This document shows, in pieces, positions 32,458 to 40,581 of a stretch of DNA of 62,989 nucleotides. The first letter of the stretch is position 1. Every line of letters begins with the position of its first letter. Below the pieces are notes generated by a model that worked only from the letters and a program-made list of their open reading frames with translations, was not told the DNA's origin and did no database searches. The position numbers and the translations under genes are program-made. The stretch is from Kitasatospora sp. MBT63 (GTDB taxonomy: Bacteria > Actinomycetota > Actinomycetes > Streptomycetales > Streptomycetaceae). The DNA lies in assembly GCF_000710465.2 (NCBI RefSeq), contig NZ_JAIZ01000052.1:1-62989 (forward strand), written 5' to 3'.

Positions 32458-33387
32458 GTGACTGGCAGGGTGGGGGCCGTGTGGAGATCCGGGAGCGTCT
32501 GGCTGGTCGTCGCGTTGGCCGTGGTGGCGGTGGGAGCGGCGTGGCTGGCGGTCGCGCTCGGCCGGGCCCGGCGGCTGCACCGGAAGGTGATCGAGGAGCG
32601 CGGCTGGCTGCTCGAGCGGGAGCGCGAGAGCGCCGCGCGGGTCGCGGTGGACGCCGAACGGGCCCGGATCGCCAGGGAGTTGCACGACATCGTCAGCCAC
32701 AACGTGAGCGTCATGGTGGTCCAGGCCGGGGCGGCCCGCGAGGTGCTCACCCTGCGGCCCGACCAGGCCGTGGAGGCGCTGATCGCCGTCGAGGGCGCCG
32801 GGCGGGACGCGATGACCGAGCTGCGGCACCTGCTCGGCGTGCTCGCGCCGTCGCAGAGCGGCGATGACGACCCCGACCCGGCCGCGCTGTCCCCGCAGCC
32901 CGGCCTGGACCAGCTCGGCCGGCTGGTCGACCGGATCGCGTTCGCCGGACTGCCGGTGGAGGTGCGGATATCCGGCGAGCCCAGGGCACTGCCGGGCGGG
33001 GTCGGACTGACGGCGTACCGGATCGTGCAGGAGGCGCTGACCAACGCCCTCAAGCACGGCGACGCGACCAAGGCCGAGGTGACGGTCCGCTACGCCGACC
33101 GCCAGCTGCGGGTGGAGGTGCTGAACAGCGGACCCAGCACGCTGTTCGGCCGGCCCTCGACCCCTGGCGCGACGGCGCCGACCGCGGGGCGGCGGGGTGA
33201 CGGCGCGGGCCGCGGGCTGGTGGGCCTGCGGGAGCGGGTCGCGGTGTACGGCGGCGATCTGGACGCGCGGCGGCGGCTGGGCGGCGGCTACCGGGTCCGG
33301 GCCAGGATCCCGTTGGACCGGCCCTTCGAGCAGCCGTCGGACCGGCCGTCGGAACGACCGCTGGACCGGCCGCGGGACCGGCCGTGA
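32458..33387 (+). CDS. NarL-type sensor histidine kinase
   Basis: A 309-aa kinase with one membrane helix near the N-terminus (V-W-L-V-V-A-L-A-V-V-A-V-G-A-A-W). The HisKA_3 phospho-acceptor is in A-R-E-L-H-D-I-V-S-H (His near 76). The ATP-binding domain has N-A-L-K-H-G (N box, near 205) and G-R-G-L-V-G-L-R-E-R (G box, near 250). There is no large sensor domain, so it may sense membrane stress. An ATG at 32416 lies inside the shared operator, so a downstream GTG (32458; 32470 and 32479 also possible) is preferred. The C-terminus repeats D-R-P units and overlaps the regulator start (GTGA). Confidence 0.9.
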   Translation: MTGRVGAVWRSGSVWLVVALAVVAVGAAWLAVALGRARRLHRKVIEERGWLLERERESAARVAVDAERARIARELHDIVSHNVSVMVVQAGAAREVLTLRPDQAVEALIAVEGAGRDAMTELRHLLGVLAPSQSGDDDPDPAALSPQPGLDQLGRLVDRIAFAGLPVEVRISGEPRALPGGVGLTAYRIVQEALTNALKHGDATKAEVTVRYADRQLRVEVLNSGPSTLFGRPSTPGATAPTAGRRGDGAGRGLVGLRERVAVYGGDLDARRRLGGGYRVRARIPLDRPFEQPSDRPSERPLDRPRDRP

Positions 33388-34130
33388 CGGGCCCGGCGCC
33401 GGCCGGCGTCGCGGGTACCGAGGGCTCCGAGGGTGCCGGGCCCGCGCCGCGGGTCCTGATCGCCGACGACCAGGCGCTGGTCCGGACCGGGTTCCGCATG
33501 ATCCTCACCGCGCGCGGCCTCGACGTGGTCGGCGAGGCCCGGGACGGCGCCGAGGCGGTGGCGGCGGCCCGCAGCCTGCGGCCAGACGTGGTGCTGATGG
33601 ACATCCGGATGCCGAACCTGGACGGCCTGGAGGCCGCCCGGCAGGTCCTGGCGCAGGACCCGGACTGCCGGGTGATCATGCTGACCACGTTCGACCTCGA
33701 CCAGTACGTCTACGCCGCGCTGGCGCTCGGGGCGAGCGGCTTCCTGCTGAAGGACGTCACCGCCGAGCACCTCGCTGCCGCCGTGCGCCTGGTCGGCACC
33801 GGCGACGCCCTGCTGGCGCCCTCGATCACCCGGCGGCTGGTGGAACGCTTCGCCACCGGCGGCGGCCCCGGCACCGACGCCGGGGGGCGCCGGACGCCGG
33901 CCGTCCACCGCGAGCTCGGCGCCCTGACCCCGCGCGAGCTGGAGGTCCTCACCCTGCTGGGCCGCGGCCTGTCCAACGCCGAGCTCGCCCGCACGCTGAC
34001 GCTCAGCGAAGCGACCGTGAAGACCCACGTCGCCCGGATCTTCGCCAAGCTGACCCTCCGCGACCGTGCCCAGGCGGTCGTGCTGGCCTACGAGACGGGA
34101 CTCGTCTCCCCCGGCGGGAGCGACGCGTAA
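33384..34130 (+). CDS. NarL/LuxR-type response regulator
   Basis: A 248-aa regulator: receiver domain at residues ~23-140 with the acidic pair D-D (I-A-D-D-Q), phospho-acceptor in V-L-M-D-I-R-M-P (Asp near 73), and a conserved Lys in L-L-K-D-V. The LuxR helix-turn-helix is at ~178-240 (L-T-P-R-E-L-E-V-L-T-L-L-G-R-G-L-S-N-A-E). It starts at GTG 33384 within the kinase stop. Its 3' end overlaps the convergent hydrolase gene by 43 bp. The palindrome upstream of the kinase recurs before the FtsX-type ABC genes, so it probably controls both. Confidence 0.95.
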   Translation: MTGPAPAGVAGTEGSEGAGPAPRVLIADDQALVRTGFRMILTARGLDVVGEARDGAEAVAAARSLRPDVVLMDIRMPNLDGLEAARQVLAQDPDCRVIMLTTFDLDQYVYAALALGASGFLLKDVTAEHLAAAVRLVGTGDALLAPSITRRLVERFATGGGPGTDAGGRRTPAVHRELGALTPRELEVLTLLGRGLSNAELARTLTLSEATVKTHVARIFAKLTLRDRAQAVVLAYETGLVSPGGSDA

Positions 34131-35122
34131 GCACCTCCCGCCGCCGCTCCCGCCCCCGCCCCCGTTCCAGCCGTCCCAGCTGGCCCCGCCGGCCCAGCCG
34201 TCCGGGCCCGGTGGAGGCCGTGCCGGGCCGACCAGGCGGTGACGGCGGCGGCGATGGCGAGCGGCTGGTCCTCCGGGGTGTGGTGGCCGGCGACCAGGTC
34301 GGGGTGGTGCTCGATCTCGAGGCCGGCGATGTTCGCCGCGCACCACTCGACGGTCGCGGGGCCCATCATCACCCCGGGCCCGGGGGCGAAGGTCAGCAGC
34401 AGTTTGGGCACGTCCGCGCTGGCGGCCAGCCAGCTGTCGTACGCCTCGATCCTGGCGACGACGTCGGCGGGGTCGCCTCCCAGCGGCATCGACCGGGGCC
34501 ACTGCAGCAACGGGCGGCGGCTGCGGCGGGTCGGGTACGGCTGGCGGTACACCTCCAGGTCGGCGGGGTCGAGGGGGGTGGCGACGGAGCCGGGCAGCGC
34601 CTGTTCGATGAAGGCGTTGTCGTCGAGGATCATCGCCTCACCGACCTGCGGGGTCCTTATCGCCCGGAACAGCGGGCGGCCGCCCTCCGGGAACTCCTCC
34701 CAGCTCATCGGCTTCACGATGGTCTCGGTGAACGCGATGCCGCGGACCCGGTCGGGGTGCCGGGCGGCCCGGTCGAAGGCGAGGGCGCCGCCCCAGTCAT
34801 GTCCGACCAGCACGACGTCGGTGAGACCGAGCGCGTCGAACCAGGCGTCCAGGTAGCGGGCCTGGTCGGCGAAGGTGTACGCGATGTCGGGCTGCCCGGA
34901 CGCCCCCATGCCGATCAGGTCCGGGGCCAGCAGGCGGCCCGGCCGGCCGACGGCGGGCAGGACGTGCCGCCACAGGTGGGAGGAGGTGGGGTTGCCGTGC
35001 AGGAACACGATCGGCGGGCCTTCACCGCCTTCCCGGTGGAGCCCCCCATGGAGCTCCCGGTGGTGCTCCCGGTGGTGCTCCCGGTGGAACATGAACGAGT
35101 CGAGGACGGGCTGGACGGGCAT
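34088..35122 (-). CDS. Alpha/beta hydrolase, haloalkane dehalogenase-like
   Basis: A 344-aa hydrolase. H-G-N-P-T-S-S-H-L-W (near residue 42) holds the oxyanion and halide-binding Asn. G-H-D-W-G-G (near 108) has the Asp nucleophile followed by Trp, the pattern of LinB/DhaA-type haloalkane dehalogenases rather than esterases. The catalytic His lies in V-A-G-H-H-T near 280. Before the core is a His/Arg/Glu tract (H-R-E-H-H-R-E-H-H-R-E) encoded by a 12-bp DNA repeat, and the C-terminus is a low-complexity Gly/Ala tail overlapping the response-regulator gene. True halogenated substrates are not shown. The translation start is uncertain. Confidence 0.85.
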   Translation of the reverse strand: MPVQPVLDSFMFHREHHREHHRELHGGLHREGGEGPPIVFLHGNPTSSHLWRHVLPAVGRPGRLLAPDLIGMGASGQPDIAYTFADQARYLDAWFDALGLTDVVLVGHDWGGALAFDRAARHPDRVRGIAFTETIVKPMSWEEFPEGGRPLFRAIRTPQVGEAMILDDNAFIEQALPGSVATPLDPADLEVYRQPYPTRRSRRPLLQWPRSMPLGGDPADVVARIEAYDSWLAASADVPKLLLTFAPGPGVMMGPATVEWCAANIAGLEIEHHPDLVAGHHTPEDQPLAIAAAVTAWSARHGLHRARTAGPAGPAGTAGTGAGAGAAAGGAYASLPPGETSPVS

Positions 35123-35145
35123 GTCGGCCGCTCCTGTGCGGGTCG

Positions 35146-35181
35146 GGGGTCCAGGGGTCAGGGGTCCAGGGGTCAGGGTCA
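35146..35181. repeat. 15-bp tandem repeat
   Basis: Two exact copies of GGGGTCCAGGGGTCA (35146-35160, 35161-35175) and a partial third (GGGTCA), in the gap upstream of the dehalogenase-like gene. Confidence 0.8.
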
Positions 35182-35228
35182 GGGGGGCGGGAGTTCAGGG
35201 CCCCGGGACGGTGCCCGGCTGCTGCAGG

Positions 35229-36044
35229 TCAGCGGAAGGCCGGGGCGGTCCGGGCGGCCCAGGCGGCGAAGGTGCGCGGCGCCCGTCCGAGGATGCGTTC
35301 GACGGCGGGGCTCACCTCCTGCTCGGCGGGCAGCGGCCGGCCGAGGATGGCGAGGGTGCCCTCCACCACCGGTTCCGGCATGAAGGCCAGCATCTGCGCG
35401 CGGGCCTCGGCGCGGGTCTGCTCGACGAACCGCACCGGGCTGCCCAGCGCCTCGCCGATCGCCTCGGCCCGCTGGCGCGGGCTGACGGCGGCGGGTCCGG
35501 TCAGGTCGTACGTCCGGCCGGTGTGGCCGCTCCCGCGCAGGACCGCGGCCGCGACCTCGGCCACGTCCGCGGGGTCGACGGTGGGCAGCGCGACGTCGCC
35601 GAAGGGCGCGGCGGCCGTCCGCCGCTCACGGATCGACCCGGCCCAGGCGAAGGCGTTGGAGTTCAGGCCCCCGGAGCGCAGGACGGTCCAGTCCAGGGCG
35701 GAGCGGCGTACCGCCTCCTCGAACGCGACCGGGTGGCGGTAGACCTCGGGCCTGGTCCCGGCTCCCTGCGAGGAGAGCAGGACGACCCGGCGCACGCCGC
35801 CCGCTGCGGCGAGGTCGAGGATGCCCTGCGGGTCCTCGCCGGCGACCAGCAGGAACAGCGCGTCGGCGCCGTCCAGGGCGGGGCGCAGGCTCTGCGGGTC
35901 GGCGAGGTCGGCCGCCACGTGCCGTACGCCGTCGGGCAGCGGGGCCGGACGGCGGGAGACCGCGGTCACCTGCTCGCCGGCGCCGGTGAGGATCCGGACC
36001 AGCTCCTGTCCGACGTTCCCGGTCGCACCCGTCACAACGATCAT
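35229..36044 (-). CDS. NmrA/SDR-a5-like NAD(P)-binding protein
   Basis: A 271-aa atypical SDR: G-A-T-G-N-V-G (residues 6-12) binds the cofactor; L-F-L-L-V-A-G and L-D-W-T-V-L-R-S-G follow. No Y-x3-K pair is obvious, as in NmrA-like redox sensors and quinone reductases. ATG at 36044. It is divergent from a TetR gene, with a strong inverted repeat between them, so it is the likely regulated target, perhaps in detoxification of electrophiles or quinones. Confidence 0.9.
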   Translation of the reverse strand: MIVVTGATGNVGQELVRILTGAGEQVTAVSRRPAPLPDGVRHVAADLADPQSLRPALDGADALFLLVAGEDPQGILDLAAAGGVRRVVLLSSQGAGTRPEVYRHPVAFEEAVRRSALDWTVLRSGGLNSNAFAWAGSIRERRTAAAPFGDVALPTVDPADVAEVAAAVLRGSGHTGRTYDLTGPAAVSPRQRAEAIGEALGSPVRFVEQTRAEARAQMLAFMPEPVVEGTLAILGRPLPAEQEVSPAVERILGRAPRTFAAWAARTAPAFR

Positions 36045-36078
36045 GAGAAAACCCCCGCGAGTTGGTCAGTGGATAGGT

Positions 36079-36096
36079 AAGTCAGTTGGCTGACTT
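36079..36096. promoter_or_regulatory. TetR operator (perfect inverted repeat)
   Basis: AAGTCAG-TTGG-CTGACTT, 7-bp arms, 34 bp upstream of the NmrA-like start. A related site AGTCA-GG-TGACT (36139-36150) overlaps the start codon of the divergent TetR gene, so autoregulation is likely. Confidence 0.8.
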
Positions 36097-36144
36097 AGTC
36101 GAGACCCTAGCCGCTCCCCGGGGCGCACGTCTACAGTCAGTCAG

Positions 36145-36723
36145 GTGACTCACTCAAAAACCGCCCGGCGGTCCTCGGGCAAGCGGGAGCGGCTGGCGGC
36201 CGCCGCCGCCCAGGTACTGCACGAGCAGGGCGTCGAACAGACCACGCTCGCCGACATCGCCCGGGCCGCCGACGTACCGGTCGGCAACGTCTACTACTAC
36301 TTCAAGACCAAGAACGAGCTGGTCGAGGCGGCGATCGACGCCCATGCGCAGGGCCTCGCCGCCCTGATCGGCGCGCTCGACACGCTCGAAACCCCGCAGG
36401 ACCGGCTGAAGGCGCTGCTGAACGGCTGGATCGAGCAGCGCGAGCTCACCGCCCGCCACGGCTGTCCGACCGGATCCCTGGCCTCGGAGCTCGACAAGCG
36501 CGCGGACGGCCTCGACCGCGCCGTCGCCAAGGTGATCGAGGCACTCATCGACTGGGCCGAACAGCAGTTCCGGGCGATGGGACGCGAGGATGCCCGCGAA
36601 CTCGCGGTCGCGCTGGTCGCCGCGTACCAGGGGATCTCGCTGCTCACCAACACCCTGCGCGACCCCGAGCTGATGGCCGTCGAGGGGCGCCGGCTGGAAC
36701 GCTGGATCGACTCGCTCACCTGA
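36145..36723 (+). CDS. TetR-family repressor
   Basis: A 192-aa regulator. The helix-turn-helix is at residues ~14-60 (T-T-L-A-D-I-A-R-A-A-D-V-P-V-G-N-V-Y-Y-Y-F-K-T-K); the C-terminal ligand domain has Y-Q-G-I-S-L-L near 165. The GTG start at 36145 has no ribosome site and lies in an operator half-site, so the mRNA is probably leaderless. It is divergent from the NmrA-like gene, its presumed target. Confidence 0.92.
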   Translation: MTHSKTARRSSGKRERLAAAAAQVLHEQGVEQTTLADIARAADVPVGNVYYYFKTKNELVEAAIDAHAQGLAALIGALDTLETPQDRLKALLNGWIEQRELTARHGCPTGSLASELDKRADGLDRAVAKVIEALIDWAEQQFRAMGREDARELAVALVAAYQGISLLTNTLRDPELMAVEGRRLERWIDSLT

Positions 36724-36933
36724 CGGTCCGCCACAGCCCGCCCGGCGCGGGCCGCCCGGCGCGGTCCACCAGGTCCGACTCACCCCTGCGGGCGAACATC
36801 CCGGCCCGGGGCCGCGCGCTGTAGCAGGCTCTCCGCTGGCGCCTCGTCCCGACCGTCCCGACCGGCCCGGTCGTCACGGCGGCGGTCGGTGACGGCGCCG
36901 CCCGGACGACTTCTGACTTCTGTGGAGGCTGGC

Positions 36934-37332
36934 ATGGCGAACGTCCCGGACGACCTCAAGTACAGCAAGGACCACGAGTGGGTGCGCTCGCTGGGCAAGG
37001 GTCAGGTGCAGGTCGGCATCACCGACCACGCGCAGCGCCAGCTCGGCGACATCGTCTACGTCGAGCTGCCGAAGACGGGTGACCGACTGGACCAGTACGA
37101 GCCGTTCGGCAGTGTGGAGTCGGTCAAGGCGGTGTCCGAGATCTTCATGCCGCTGACGGGCAGGATCTCGGCGGTCAACGAGAGCCTCAACGACGAGCCC
37201 GAGCAGGTCAACACCGATCCCTTCGGCGACGGCTGGCTGGTCCAGGTCGAGCTGTCCGACCCGAAGGCGCTCGACGGGCTGCTCACCGCCGCCGAGTACC
37301 GGGACTTCATCCAGCAGGACTCCTCCGACTGA
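36934..37332 (+). CDS. gcvH: Glycine cleavage system H protein
   Basis: A 132-aa lipoyl carrier that shuttles the aminomethyl group between the P and T proteins of the glycine cleavage complex. The lipoylated lysine is in E-S-V-K-A-V-S-E (near 65), with D-H-E-W-V (near 14) and G-D-G-W-L typical of the family. ATG at 36934 follows GGAGG. It stands alone, without gcvT or gcvP nearby, and ends in a strong terminator. Confidence 0.97.
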   Translation: MANVPDDLKYSKDHEWVRSLGKGQVQVGITDHAQRQLGDIVYVELPKTGDRLDQYEPFGSVESVKAVSEIFMPLTGRISAVNESLNDEPEQVNTDPFGDGWLVQVELSDPKALDGLLTAAEYRDFIQQDSSD

Positions 37333-37353
37333 CCCCGGGCACCCGACACCCCT

Positions 37354-37392
37354 CGAAGGCCCGGAGCGCGGCTGCCGCGCTCCGGGCCTTCG
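37354..37392. terminator. Bidirectional terminator between gcvH and the ABC permease
   Basis: CGAAGGCCCGGAGCGCGG pairs perfectly with CCGCGCTCCGGGCCTTCG (18-bp stem, 3-nt loop) between convergent genes. Confidence 0.92.
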
Positions 37393-37407
37393 CGTCCAGG
37401 GCCTCGG

Positions 37408-39753
37408 TCACTCGTTGTGCAGCACCTCGGCGATGGTGAGCCGCGCCGCCGAGCGGGCCGGGACCAGCGTGCCGAGGACCGCGATGGCCGTCCCCGCCAG
37501 GACCAGCAGGGCGAGCGCCGAGGGGTGCCAGACGTCCAGCGCGCCGGCCGGCAGCGTGGTGTCCATGGCGTCCGCCATGGCGGGGACGACCAGCCGGTGC
37601 ACGGCGATCCCGAGCGGCACGCCGAGCAGGCCGCCCGCCACGCCCACCGCCGCCATCGAGGTCACCACCATCACCGTCACCTGACGCGGGGTCATTCCGA
37701 TGGACTTCAGCATCCCGAGGTCACGGCGGCGTTCGCGGGTGTTCAGGACGGTCGTGTTGAAGACGCCGAGCGCGGCGACCGCCGCCAGCAGCAGGGTGAG
37801 GACCGTGGCCGAGCCGACGATGCTCACCGTGACGGAGGTTCCGTCCCCGGTGACCGTGGGCTGGAGCCCGGGCTCCGCCGCCTTCACGGCGGCGTTGTAG
37901 GCGCCGACGTCGGTGCCCGGCGCGACCTGGACCCAGTACTGGTTCACGTAGCGGGTGGCCGGCAGGTCGGGGGCGAGCGCGGCCAGGGTCTCCCAGGGGG
38001 CGGTCAGCCCGTCGGAGTCGCCGGCCACGGTCTCACCGACGACGGTCACCGTGTGCTGCCGGCCGTCGAGGTCCAGGGTGAGGCGGTCGCCGACCCGCAC
38101 GCCGTGCTTCTTCAGGAACGGCGCCCCGACCACGGCCTCGTCGGGGCCGGAGTACCAGCGGCCCGCGGCCAGCGCCGAGCGGGCGATCTCCCGGTCCCCG
38201 CGCAGGAACCAGGCGCGCAGCGGCTGCGGGGCCCCGGCCAGGTGCACCCGGACCGGTGCGGCGGCGGCCAGCCGTGCCGTCCCGGGCAGCGCCCGCAGCT
38301 TCGCCTCGATCTCGGCGTCGGTGTCGGTCGGCGGGGTCGTGCTCGCGCCGTCACCGACGTAGCTGACGGACTGGTAGGCGCTCCCGGTCGCGTCCAGGAA
38401 GGCGCCCACCGAGGCGGACAGGCCGGTCGCGACGGTCACCGTGGTCACGCCCAGGATCAGCGCGGTGAGGGTCATCACGGTCCGGCCCGGCCGGGCGAAC
38501 GGCAGCCCGAGCCCCAGGCTGACGGCGCGCGGCAGCCGGGTGCCGCCGAGGCGGCGCTGCACCCGCAGTCCGCGTCCGGTGCCCGGGGCGCTGCCCGCGC
38601 TGATCGCCCGGGCGGCGGGCAGGCGGTGCGCGCGCAGGGCGGGCCCGAGGGCTGCGAGCAGGACGACCACGGGCATGCCCAGCAGCGTCAGCACCTCGGC
38701 CCAGGGGCTGAGGGTGGCCTCGAAGTACCCGTTGTCGAAGCCCATGAACACGGTCCGCAGCATCGGCCGGGCGGCGAGGTCGCCGAGCACGGTGCCGAGG
38801 ACGCAGCCGACGGTTCCGGGCACCAGCACCATCACCAGGTGGACCGAGACCACCTGACCCGGGGTGAAGCCGATGGCCTTGAGCACGCCGATGTGCCGGA
38901 AGCCCGAGACGACGGCGCCGCTGACCACATTGGCGACGATCAGCACCGCCACCACCAGGCCGAGCACCCCGAACGCGGTCAGGAAGGGCAGGTAGGCGTT
39001 GGCCGTGCCGGTCATGTCCTGCTTGACGGTGAGGTAGGACAGCGAGCCGAGCAGCGCGCCCGTGGGGAGGTCCGCGGTCACGGTGGTGCGGCCCTCGTCG
39101 ACCTCGGCGCCGGTGCCCGCGTGGTCGAAGCGGTAGAGCATCTGGAGGGCGGTGGGGTGCAGGGCGGGCATCTGGTCGGGCCGGACCCAGGCGCCGGCGG
39201 TCTGGCTCAGGCTGGAGGCGAAGCCGACGACGGTCAGGGGCGGGGCGCCGGGGAGGGTGAGCCGTCGGCCGATGCCCTCGGTGGCGGCCCAGGTCTGGCC
39301 GGGTGGGCGCATCAGCACGATCTCGCCGGGCCCGGTGGCCCAGCGGCCGCTCCACACGTCGACCCGGTCGACCGGGCCGCCGGGGTCGGCGCGGCCCACC
39401 ACGGTGACCGGGCCGGGCGGCGGGTGGTAGTCGCCGTCGGCGGCCGTGTCCAGGTGCGGCGGCACGGTGACGACGGTCTGGGCGAACGGCCCGGCGGCCG
39501 CCGTCACGCCGGGCCGGTGGGCGGCCCGGGTGAGCTGCTCGGCGGTGGTCACGGCGGGGTCGAAGGTGGCGGCCAGGTGGGCGCCGCGCTGCCGGTCGAA
39601 GGTGCGGTCGAACGGGCCGGAGGCCGCGGCGAGCAGGCCGAGCGCGACCACCAGCGCGACGGTCGAGGTGAGCACGACCAGGCCGATCACGAAGGTCTGC
39701 ACCCGGCGGCGGCGGACGGCCGCCCGGGAGGCCCGCCAGACGGCGCCGCTCAC
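37408..39753 (-). CDS. ABC transporter permease (FtsX/MacB type)
   Basis: A 781-aa permease with two FtsX units: the first membrane anchor at residues ~15-45, a large extracellular domain, three helices near 255-375, then a second anchor, a second extracellular domain and three C-terminal helices. The repeated I-G-V-L-K-A-I-G-F-T-P-G-Q-V and L-G-M-L-K-S-I-G-M-T-P-R-Q-V blocks are the family's cytoplasmic coupling helices. Such exporters move peptides or lipids or act as mechanotransmitters. It overlaps the ATPase gene by 4 bp. Confidence 0.93.
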   Translation of the reverse strand: MSGAVWRASRAAVRRRRVQTFVIGLVVLTSTVALVVALGLLAAASGPFDRTFDRQRGAHLAATFDPAVTTAEQLTRAAHRPGVTAAAGPFAQTVVTVPPHLDTAADGDYHPPPGPVTVVGRADPGGPVDRVDVWSGRWATGPGEIVLMRPPGQTWAATEGIGRRLTLPGAPPLTVVGFASSLSQTAGAWVRPDQMPALHPTALQMLYRFDHAGTGAEVDEGRTTVTADLPTGALLGSLSYLTVKQDMTGTANAYLPFLTAFGVLGLVVAVLIVANVVSGAVVSGFRHIGVLKAIGFTPGQVVSVHLVMVLVPGTVGCVLGTVLGDLAARPMLRTVFMGFDNGYFEATLSPWAEVLTLLGMPVVVLLAALGPALRAHRLPAARAISAGSAPGTGRGLRVQRRLGGTRLPRAVSLGLGLPFARPGRTVMTLTALILGVTTVTVATGLSASVGAFLDATGSAYQSVSYVGDGASTTPPTDTDAEIEAKLRALPGTARLAAAAPVRVHLAGAPQPLRAWFLRGDREIARSALAAGRWYSGPDEAVVGAPFLKKHGVRVGDRLTLDLDGRQHTVTVVGETVAGDSDGLTAPWETLAALAPDLPATRYVNQYWVQVAPGTDVGAYNAAVKAAEPGLQPTVTGDGTSVTVSIVGSATVLTLLLAAVAALGVFNTTVLNTRERRRDLGMLKSIGMTPRQVTVMVVTSMAAVGVAGGLLGVPLGIAVHRLVVPAMADAMDTTLPAGALDVWHPSALALLVLAGTAIAVLGTLVPARSAARLTIAEVLHNE

Positions 39754-40457
39754 GGGGTCGGCTCCAGGGTGCTCTCGCGGGCGATCCGGCCGTCGGCGAA
39801 CTCGATCAGCCGGCTGGCGCAGCGGGTGGCGAGCCGGGGGTCGTGGGTGACCATGAGCAGGGTCTGGCCGAGCTGGTTGAGGTCGATCAGGAGGTCCATC
39901 ACCTGTTCGCCGGCACGGCTGTCGAGGGCGCCGGTCGGTTCGTCGGCGAGCAGCAGGGCCGGACGGTTCATCAGGGCGCGTGCCACGGCGACCCGCTGGC
40001 GTTCGCCGCCGCTGAGGGCGGCGGGGTAGGTGTCGCGGCGGTCGGCGATGCCGAGTTCGCCGAGGAGTTCGAGGGCCCGGCGGCGGGCCTGGGCGGGGGC
40101 GGAGCCGGTGAGCTGGGCGGCGAGGGCGACGTTGTCCAGGGCGGGCAGGTCGTCGATGAGGTTGAAGAACTGGAAGATCATGCCGATCCGCTTGCGGCGG
40201 AACAGGGCCAGGCCGGTCTCGTTCAGCCGGCCGAGGTCCTCGCCGTGCACGGTGACCGTGCCGGCGGTCGGCCGGTCCAGGCCGGCGACCATGTTGAGCA
40301 GGGTGGACTTGCCGCAGCCGGACGGTCCCATCACCGCGACCGCCTCCCCGGCCCGGATCTCCAGGGACACGCCGTCGAGTGCGGTCGACTCGCCGTACTC
40401 CTTGCGTACGCCGTCGAGGCGGACGACCACCGGTGGAGTGCTGTCTTGACTGGTCAT
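39750..40457 (-). CDS. ABC transporter ATP-binding protein (LolD/MacB type)
   Basis: A 235-aa ATPase: Walker A G-P-S-G-C-G-K-S-T (near 44), signature L-S-G-G-E-R-Q-R (near 148), Walker B L-L-L-A-D-E-P-T-G (near 168), H loop V-T-H-D-P-R. ATG at 40457 has only a weak ribosome site. It drives the FtsX-type permease encoded next. The palindrome at 40521-40541 lies 64 bp upstream, linking it to the two-component system at 32.4-34.1 kb. Confidence 0.95.
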   Translation of the reverse strand: MTSQDSTPPVVVRLDGVRKEYGESTALDGVSLEIRAGEAVAVMGPSGCGKSTLLNMVAGLDRPTAGTVTVHGEDLGRLNETGLALFRRKRIGMIFQFFNLIDDLPALDNVALAAQLTGSAPAQARRRALELLGELGIADRRDTYPAALSGGERQRVAVARALMNRPALLLADEPTGALDSRAGEQVMDLLIDLNQLGQTLLMVTHDPRLATRCASRLIEFADGRIARESTLEPTP

Positions 40458-40520
40458 GGCAGGAAACCTAGGGCGGCGGCCGGCCCCGGGCATCAGCCCC
40501 CGGTGGTAACCCGGGGGCGC

Positions 40521-40541
40521 GGTCATCCCCGGGATGTACGG
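40521..40541. promoter_or_regulatory. Palindromic operator upstream of the ABC exporter genes
   Basis: Core TCATCCCCGGGATGTA with perfect palindrome ATCCC-C-GGGAT. It matches 32403-32423 at 20 of 21 positions, flanking bases included. Confidence 0.7.
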
Positions 40542-40581
40542 GGAGGTACGGGCGAGGGGGCGCCGCCGCCGTGCCCGTCCC

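Noticed and set aside
36760..36933. Possible glycine riboswitch upstream of gcvH
   Set aside because: No tandem aptamer-like conserved core could be recognised in the short GC-rich leader.
37417..40029. An 870-codon plus-strand frame opposite the ABC permease
   Set aside because: Gly/Arg/His-rich shadow frame; the minus strand has two complete FtsX units and the ABC ATPase.
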